Below are positions 58,855-64,000 of a stretch of DNA of 64,000 nt, piece after piece. The notes below the pieces were generated by a model. The model made no database searches, was not told the origin of the DNA, and was given only the letters and a program-made list of their open reading frames with translations. Position 1 is the first letter of the stretch, and each line of letters opens with the position of its first letter. This DNA comes from Halopenitus salinus (lineage in GTDB: Archaea; Halobacteriota; Halobacteria; Halobacteriales; Haloferacaceae). The position numbers and the translations under genes were made by a program. The stretch is taken from the NCBI RefSeq assembly GCF_042662125.1, contig NZ_JBHSXL010000004.1:1-64000 (forward strand), written 5' to 3'.

Positions 58855-59409
58855 ATGGCATCCAACGAGGTGACTCTCCGGAGCACGGTCGGCGGCTTCA
58901 CGGCCGAGGGACAGCTTCACACCCTGAGCGTGTGGTTCATCCTCGCGCTCCGGCTGATGATGGGTATCGCGTTCTTCCAGAGCGGGTTCGACAAGGTCCT
59001 CTCGGGCGGGTTCAGCGCCGGCGGCTACCTGACTCAGGGAGTCCCGAGCAACGGTAGCCCGGCGGCGGACCTGTTCGTGGCCATGGGGAACACGCCGTGG
59101 TTCGTCGAGTTCGTCAACGTCGCCGTCCCGTGGGGAGAGGTCGCGATCGGCCTCGGGCTGATCTTCGGCGTGCTCACCCGATTCGCCGCCTTCTGGGGCG
59201 CCTTCATGATGCTGTTGTTCTACCTCGGCAACTGGGACATCGGTCACGGCTACATCAACGGGGACTTCGCCTACATGCTCGTGTTCCTCTCCGTGGCCGC
59301 CTTCGGCGCGGGTCGGATCCTCGGCGTCGACGCCTACATCGAGCAGTACGACGTCGGCGGCGAGCCGCTCGTCGATCGGTATCCGATCCTTCGGTACGTC
59401 CTCGGGTGA
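58855..59409 (+). CDS. DoxX family membrane protein
   Basis: 184 residues with four helices. LALRLMMGIAFFQSGFDKVLSGGF and VPWGEVAIGLGLIFGVLTRFAAFWGAFMMLLFYLGNWDIGHGYINGDFAYMLVFLSVAAFGAGRILGVD are the DoxX signature (long loop, GEVxIGxxL). DoxX proteins serve in quinone-linked redox or thiosulfate oxidation (DoxD) in some archaea. A clear TATA (CTATATATA, 58825-58833) is upstream. Confidence 0.88.
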   Translation: MASNEVTLRSTVGGFTAEGQLHTLSVWFILALRLMMGIAFFQSGFDKVLSGGFSAGGYLTQGVPSNGSPAADLFVAMGNTPWFVEFVNVAVPWGEVAIGLGLIFGVLTRFAAFWGAFMMLLFYLGNWDIGHGYINGDFAYMLVFLSVAAFGAGRILGVDAYIEQYDVGGEPLVDRYPILRYVLG

Positions 59410-59556
59410 GGTGACGCCTCCACCCGAAATTCCGTGGGAGGACCCTCGAAACCATAGATTCGGGGACGGTCGTTCGATGCGGCGTGGTTCCGCCGTCATT
59501 TCAAATTTTTGAGGAGAGTTATTATGTTACATGGCAACGTATATTGAGGGGTAACC

Positions 59557-60600
59557 ATGGCACCAACCACGGATCTCGAGGAGATGTACGAGCACATGGT
59601 GACGGCGCGTCGCTACGAGGAACGCCTCCAGGAGGAGTATCTGGAGGGAAAACAGCCGGCCTTCGACATCTCCGCCGGCCCGATCCCCGGCGAGCTCCAC
59701 CTCGCGGCGGGCCACGAGGCCGCCGGCGCGGGCGTCTGTCAGCACCTCCGCGACTCCGATACGGTGACGGCGCCCCACCGACCGCACCACGTCGCGATCG
59801 CGAAGGGCGTCGACCTGAAGCGGATGACCGCCGAGATATTCGGGAGACGGACCGGACTCTCCGGCGGCAAGGGCGGGCACATGCACCTGTTCGACCCCGA
59901 GGTCAACTTCGCGTGCAGCGGGATCATCGCGCAGGGCTGTCCTCCGGCGGTCGGCGCGGGCATGGCCGCGAGGCGGCGAAACACGGACGACGTCGCGGTC
60001 GCCTTCCTCGGCGAGGGGGCGATCGACCAGGGCGGCTTCCTCGAGTCGCTCAACCTCGCGAGCGTTCGTGATCTCCCCGTCGTCTTCGTGATCGAGGACA
60101 ACGACTGGGCGATAAGCATGCCCAAAGAGCGCGTCACCGACGTCGAGAACGGGGCCGAGCGAGCGGACGGGTTCGACATGCCCGGCACCCGCGTCGACGC
60201 CGACGACGCCGTCGCCGTCTACGAGGCGGCCCGCGAGGCGGTCGGACGCGCCCGCGACCGGAACGGCCCGTCGCTGCTGGAGGTTCAAGTTCACCGCCGG
60301 ATGGGTCACTTCATGGGCGATCCCCAGGAGTACCGCTCCGAGCCGGACCGGGAGGCGGCGACCCAACGCGACTCGATAGAGCGGCTCGCCGCGGACCTGC
60401 GCGGACACGGCGTCGACGACGAGGAACTCGAGGCCATCCGCGAGCGCGCCCACGACCGCGTGGAGGAGGCCATCGAGTGGGCGAAGGACCAGCCGGAGCC
60501 GGCCCCGGAGGACGCTCACATGGACGCGTTCGTGAATCCCCCTTCGGGCGTGACAGACACGGAGCCCACCTTCGCGGACACGGGAGGTGAGGAGCGATGA
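59557..60600 (+). CDS. 2-oxoacid dehydrogenase E1 alpha subunit
   Basis: 347 residues. Thiamine-diphosphate enzyme, pyruvate/branched-chain/acetoin type: ELHLAAGHEAAGAGVC, TGLSGGKGGHMHLFDPEVNFACSGIIAQGCPPAVG, and the TPP/Mg motif GEGAIDQGGFLESLNLASVRDLPVVFVIEDN. The final phosphorylation-loop-like region RRMGHFMGDPQEYR is also typical. The E1 beta gene begins 4 bases inside this one. Which 2-oxoacid is used cannot be told. Confidence 0.9.
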   Translation: MAPTTDLEEMYEHMVTARRYEERLQEEYLEGKQPAFDISAGPIPGELHLAAGHEAAGAGVCQHLRDSDTVTAPHRPHHVAIAKGVDLKRMTAEIFGRRTGLSGGKGGHMHLFDPEVNFACSGIIAQGCPPAVGAGMAARRRNTDDVAVAFLGEGAIDQGGFLESLNLASVRDLPVVFVIEDNDWAISMPKERVTDVENGAERADGFDMPGTRVDADDAVAVYEAAREAVGRARDRNGPSLLEVQVHRRMGHFMGDPQEYRSEPDREAATQRDSIERLAADLRGHGVDDEELEAIRERAHDRVEEAIEWAKDQPEPAPEDAHMDAFVNPPSGVTDTEPTFADTGGEER

Positions 60601-61652
60601 GCGGAACCGATCCGACTCCGAGCGCCGATGCGGTGACCGACGGCGGCGAGCGACCCCTGACGATAAGCCGCGCGATGGTCGAGGCCATCGGCGACGAGAT
60701 GCGCGCGGACGAGGACGTCTTCTACATGGGCGAGGACGTCGCGGACTACGGCGGCATCTTCGACAGCACCCAGGGGCTCCTTGATGAGTTCGGCCACGAC
60801 CGGATCGTCGACGTGCCGATCAGCGAGACGGCCTACCTCGGCGCGGCCGTCGGCGCCGCCCAGGCCGGGATGCGCCCCATCGCCGAGCTCATGTTCGTCG
60901 ACTTCTTCGGCGTCGCGATGGACCAGATCTACAACCAGATGGCGAAGAACACCTACATGAGCGGCGGGAACGTCTCCGTTCCGATGGTGCTCACGGCGGC
61001 CGTCGGCGGCACCTACAACGACGCCGCCCAGCACTCACAGACGCTCTACGGGACCTTCGCCCACCTGCCGGGCATGAAGGTCGTCGTCCCCTCGACGGCC
61101 TACGACGCCAAGGGGCTGATGCACAACGCGATCCGCGATGAGGACCCCGTCGTCTACCTCTTCCACAAGCGATTGATGGGGATCGGGTGGATGCCCGCCC
61201 CCGACGGGCCGAAGACGCACGTCCCCGAGACGGACTACACCATTCCCTTCGGCAGCGCGGACGTCAAACGCGAGGGGTCGGACGTCACCGTCGTCACCCT
61301 CGGGTTGCACGTCCACCGGGCGCTCGAGGCGGCCGAATCGCTCGCGAACGAGGGGATCGACGCCGAGGTGATCGACCTTCGAACCCTCGTTCCCCTCGAC
61401 ATCGAGACGGTTCGCGAGTCGGTCTCGCGGACGGGCCGGCTGGTCGTCGTCGACGAGGACTACCGCTCGTTCGGCCTCACGGGCGAGGTGATCGCCGGCG
61501 TGGCCGAGGAGGGCCTCGAGGACCTGGCGGCGGTCGAACGCGTCGCCCTGCCCGACGTTCCGATCCCCTACGCCCGGCCGATGGAGAACGAGGTCATCCC
61601 GGACGTCGAGGACGTCGAGACGGCGATCCGGTCGGCCGCGGGCGAGCGATGA
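60597..61652 (+). CDS. 2-oxoacid dehydrogenase E1 beta subunit
   Basis: 351 residues. FYMGEDVADYGGIFDSTQGLLDEFGHDRIVDVPISETAYLGAAVGAAQAGMRPIAELMFVDFFGVAMDQIYNQMAKNTYMSGG matches E1 beta; the C-terminal transketolase domain (VTLGLHVHRALEAAESL...DLRTLVPLDIETV) completes it. It forms the heterotetramer with E1 alpha. The next gene, a lipoyl domain, overlaps by 4 bases. Confidence 0.9.
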   Translation: MSGTDPTPSADAVTDGGERPLTISRAMVEAIGDEMRADEDVFYMGEDVADYGGIFDSTQGLLDEFGHDRIVDVPISETAYLGAAVGAAQAGMRPIAELMFVDFFGVAMDQIYNQMAKNTYMSGGNVSVPMVLTAAVGGTYNDAAQHSQTLYGTFAHLPGMKVVVPSTAYDAKGLMHNAIRDEDPVVYLFHKRLMGIGWMPAPDGPKTHVPETDYTIPFGSADVKREGSDVTVVTLGLHVHRALEAAESLANEGIDAEVIDLRTLVPLDIETVRESVSRTGRLVVVDEDYRSFGLTGEVIAGVAEEGLEDLAAVERVALPDVPIPYARPMENEVIPDVEDVETAIRSAAGER

Positions 61653-61912
61653 GCGGGGACGACGACCGCGTTCCCGTCGACACCGCCGACGTCTGGCCCG
61701 AGGACGCGGACGCCGAGGAGGCCGTCGTCGTCAACTGGTTCGCGAGCGAGGGAAGCCGCGTCGAGGCCGGCGCGGACCTGCTCGAGTTCCAGGTCGAGAA
61801 GGTGAGCGTCGACGTCCCCGCGCCGGTCTCGGGCACGCTCGTCGAGATCGCGTTGCCGGAGGACGCCGAGTTCGAACGCGGGGCGATCGCGGCGTGGATC
61901 CGTCCGAAGTGA
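61649..61912 (+). CDS. Free-standing lipoyl domain protein
   Basis: 87 residues: DADAEEAVVVNWFASEGSRVEAGADLLEFQVEKVSVDVPAPVSGTLVEIALPEDAEFERGAIAAWI. The Lys in VEKVSVDV is the lipoylation site, corresponding to the E(T/V)DK loop. The whole E2 here is just this domain: no acyltransferase core or subunit-binding segment follows. It completes the E1 operon as a mobile carrier; the transferase, if needed, must be encoded elsewhere. Confidence 0.85.
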   Translation: MSGDDDRVPVDTADVWPEDADAEEAVVVNWFASEGSRVEAGADLLEFQVEKVSVDVPAPVSGTLVEIALPEDAEFERGAIAAWIRPK

Positions 61913-61946
61913 CCACGAGCGAACACATGCCCGTTCGTTTCGGGAC

Positions 61947-62531
61947 CTACTCCTCGACCAGCGATCCGAACAGCTGGTCCGCGTCCGCGGGCACGTCGAA
62001 GTCGTGGTAGTGTTCGCCCTTCTCCTTGCTCAAGACGTTGAGGGCCGCCGCGGCGCCGTCGCCCGCCGAGATGACCGCCTGCCACTCCTCGGCGCGCACC
62101 ATCGCGCCGGTCGCGTAGGCGTCGTCGACGGACGTCTCCATCGTCACGTCGACGTCGACGACGTCCTCGTCCGTGAACGCACAGCCGAGCGACTCCGCGA
62201 GGTCGCGGTTCGCGCCGGTCGCGAGGACGACGTAGTCGGCCTCGTGTTCCTCGCCGTCGGCAGAAACGACGAACCCGTCGTCCGCCCCGGAGACGTCGGT
62301 CACCTCGCTCCCCTGGTGACGTTCGACGCCGAAGTCGTCGACCTGGTCGCGAAGCGTGTCCAGGTAGACCGACCCGTCGATCGACCCGATCCCGGGATAG
62401 TTGAACAGGTGGGCCTTGTGCATCCAGGTGTCGTCGCCGTCGAAGACCGCCGTCTCCAGGCCGTTCTTCGCGGTGAAAAGCGCCGCGGTCAGTCCCGCCG
62501 GGCCGCCGCCGATCACGAGTACGTCAGCCAT
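61947..62531 (-). CDS. Single-domain FAD oxidoreductase (thioredoxin-reductase-like)
   Basis: 194 residues from the ATG at 62531. MADVLVIGGGPAGLTAALFTAKNGLETAVFD is the FAD Rossmann; YVVLATGANRD and the final YATGAMVRAEEWQAVISAGDGAAAALNVL (FAD end region, GDGA) complete a single-domain form. Compared with normal TrxR (about 310 residues) it lacks the NADPH domain and the CxxC. Its role is probably in redox of a protein partner; it is convergent with the 2-oxoacid dehydrogenase operon. Confidence 0.8.
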   Translation of the reverse strand: MADVLVIGGGPAGLTAALFTAKNGLETAVFDGDDTWMHKAHLFNYPGIGSIDGSVYLDTLRDQVDDFGVERHQGSEVTDVSGADDGFVVSADGEEHEADYVVLATGANRDLAESLGCAFTDEDVVDVDVTMETSVDDAYATGAMVRAEEWQAVISAGDGAAAALNVLSKEKGEHYHDFDVPADADQLFGSLVEE

Positions 62532-62682
62532 GATCCATCGATCGTCGTCCGTGGCCATAAACCTCCGTGAAGCGGAATTCGGCTGCTGCGGTACTTCCGT
62601 TCGCGAACCGCGGTGAGTGATTCGTCCACGAACTGCAGTACCATTATACTGACGTGGTGCGTTATCACGGCCGTATTAATCC

Positions 62683-64000
62683 ATGACCGGATCATTTGAC
62701 CTACAGGAGGCGACGATCGCGGACGTACACGCGGCCTACGAGGCCGACGAGCTCACCTGTGTCGAGCTCGTCGATGCGTATCTCGATCGCATCGAGGCGT
62801 ACGACGAGAACGGCCCGGCGCTCAACGCGATCATCAACGTCAATCCGGACGTCGGAGAGCGCGCGGCGGAACTCGATGCGGCGTTCGAGGAGAGCGGGTT
62901 CGTCGGATCGCTACACGGGATCCCGTTCGTCGTGAAGGACCAAGTCGAGACGGCGGACGTCACCACGACGTTCGGCTCCGAGGCGTTCTCCGACTATCTG
63001 CCGGCCGAGGACGCGACGCTCATCAAGCGGCTTCGGGCGGAAGGTGCCGTCATTCTGGCGAAGACGAACCTTCCGGACTGGGCGACCTCGTGGTTCGGCT
63101 ACTCCTCGGCCAACGGTCGAACGAAGAACCCCTACGACCTCGAGCGGGACCCGGGCGGATCGAGCAGCGGAACCGGAGCCGCCGTCGCCGCGAACCTCGG
63201 GACCGTGGGAATCGGCGAGGACACGGGCGGGTCGATCAGGCTCCCGGCCTCGTTCAACAACCTCTTCGGGATCCGCGTGACGCCCGGCCTGCTCAGCCGA
63301 ACCGGCATGTCGCCGCTCGTCGCCTCCCAGGACACGCCGGGACCGATGGCACGCTCCGCCGAGGAGCTCGCGATCGTCCTCGATGCGACGGTCGGGTACG
63401 ACCCCGACGACGAGTACACGGCGGCGACGGAGCTCACGGATGATGCGGGCTCCTACGTCGACGACCTGGACCCTGACGCGCTCGATGGTGCACGCATCGG
63501 GATCCTCAGGGATGCCTTCGGCGACCCGGACGATCCCCAAAGTGGGCCCGTTACACGGCGCGTCGAGGAAGCGATCGAGGTAATGGGAGACGCCGGCGCC
63601 GACATCGTGGACCCAGTTCGCGTTCCGGACCTCGACGAGCACCTGGAGGCGACCTCGCTGTACATCCTCCAGTCGAAACGCGACCTGAACGAGTTCTTCG
63701 CCGCTCGCGAGGATGCGCCCGTCGACTCCGTCGCCGATCTCTACGAGTCGGGACAGTACCACGAGATCCTGGACCTGTTCATCGGCATCGCCGAGGACGG
63801 TCCCGACGATCCGGAATCGGACCCGGAATACTGGGAAAGCGTGGCCGCACAGCTGTCCTTCCAGCGTGACGTCCTCAACGTCTATGCCGCGAACGACCTC
63901 GACGCCCTGCTCTGTCCGGACGTGCAGGTCGTTCCGCCGAAGGCCTCGGAGATCGAGTCCGGAGAGCTCGACACGCTGACGTTCCCGACGAACACCGTCC
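62683..64000 (+). CDS. Amidase (GatA-like), runs off the window
   Basis: At least 439 residues, cut by the right edge. It has the amidase-signature Ser-Ser-Lys triad: Lys in GIPFVVKDQVETADVTTTFGSEAF, then RDPGGSSSGTGAAVAANLGTVGIGEDTGGSIRLPASFNNLFG (cis-Ser and nucleophile in GGSIR). It hydrolyses amides; a role as GatA is less likely because no gatB/gatC neighbour is seen. It starts with an ATG at 62683 behind an AT-rich stretch. Confidence 0.88.
   Translation, partial: MTGSFDLQEATIADVHAAYEADELTCVELVDAYLDRIEAYDENGPALNAIINVNPDVGERAAELDAAFEESGFVGSLHGIPFVVKDQVETADVTTTFGSEAFSDYLPAEDATLIKRLRAEGAVILAKTNLPDWATSWFGYSSANGRTKNPYDLERDPGGSSSGTGAAVAANLGTVGIGEDTGGSIRLPASFNNLFGIRVTPGLLSRTGMSPLVASQDTPGPMARSAEELAIVLDATVGYDPDDEYTAATELTDDAGSYVDDLDPDALDGARIGILRDAFGDPDDPQSGPVTRRVEEAIEVMGDAGADIVDPVRVPDLDEHLEATSLYILQSKRDLNEFFAAREDAPVDSVADLYESGQYHEILDLFIGIAEDGPDDPESDPEYWESVAAQLSFQRDVLNVYAANDLDALLCPDVQVVPPKASEIESGELDTLTFPTNTV

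Noticed and set aside
1..64000. tRNA, rRNA or CRISPR arrays
   Set aside because: No cloverleaf with a TTCGAAT-type loop, no rRNA conserved block and no regularly spaced direct repeats were seen by eye. A tRNAscan or CRISPR search would be decisive.

Overview
The window comes from an extremely halophilic archaeon (class Halobacteria). The proteins are strongly acidic. Tat (twin-arginine) lipoproteins, bacterio-opsin-activator type HTH regulators, a halocyanin-like blue copper protein and a surface protein with a PGF-type C-terminal anchor are all present. Many genes have archaeal TATA boxes about 25-30 bases upstream of the start codon, consistent with leaderless transcripts. I cannot name the species.

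Bases 1 to about 33 kb look accessory. Composition is uneven, with an AT-rich block at 4.6-6.7 kb. The region carries mobile-element debris: a partial transposase at the left edge, three IS200/IS605-type right-end hairpins at 10.28, 17.21 and 24.0 kb, and three copies of another insertion-sequence end at 9.04, 10.08 and 29.53 kb. It also holds at least seven broken genes: an OB-fold protein with a nonsense codon, a TRAM remnant, a frameshifted alpha/beta hydrolase, a truncated membrane protein, a C-terminal enolase fragment, a DUF58 tail and a histidine-kinase tail. Between these lie intact genes: a DUF2178/XRE pair with a palindromic operator, an RDD protein, a CPBP protease, the halocyanin-like protein, an ABC exporter pair, two operons that each join a PQQ-type propeller protein to a membrane protein, a bactofilin-like membrane protein, a PGF-anchored surface protein, divergent ArsR/GbsR-type regulators, a Tat lipoprotein pair, AIM24, M48 and YccF proteins.

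From 33 to 64 kb the DNA is more uniformly GC-rich and genes are intact. 33.0-37.7 kb is a probable hexuronate/sugar-acid locus (SDR oxidoreductase, enolase-superfamily dehydratase, uronate dehydrogenase, MFS transporter). 37.8-45.1 kb holds an AI-2E family permease, UspA, an Nramp-like transporter lacking the usual metal ligands, a five-PAS sensor kinase, a glutaredoxin-like protein and a nucleoside phosphorylase. 46.0-52.1 kb is a sulfur-handling island: TauE, DUF7512, a PiT-type permease, split YeeE/YedE, rhodanese-metallohydrolase, TusA and a DsrE-like protein. Its three promoter regions share a short motif close to TATTGCACAATA. 52.4-64 kb holds an M20 peptidase, an isoprenylcysteine-methyltransferase-like protein, a Bat-type regulator, an ADP-forming acyl-CoA synthetase with its BioD/DRTGG partner, DoxX, a 2-oxoacid dehydrogenase operon (E1alpha, E1beta, free-standing lipoyl domain), a small FAD protein and an amidase cut by the window end.

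The two most unusual signals are a structured RNA-like element with no tnpB at 10.17-10.30 kb, resembling an orphan IS605 omega RNA, and the shared motif in the sulfur island. The two-domain halocyanin-like protein, in which each copper site lacks a different ligand, is also notable.
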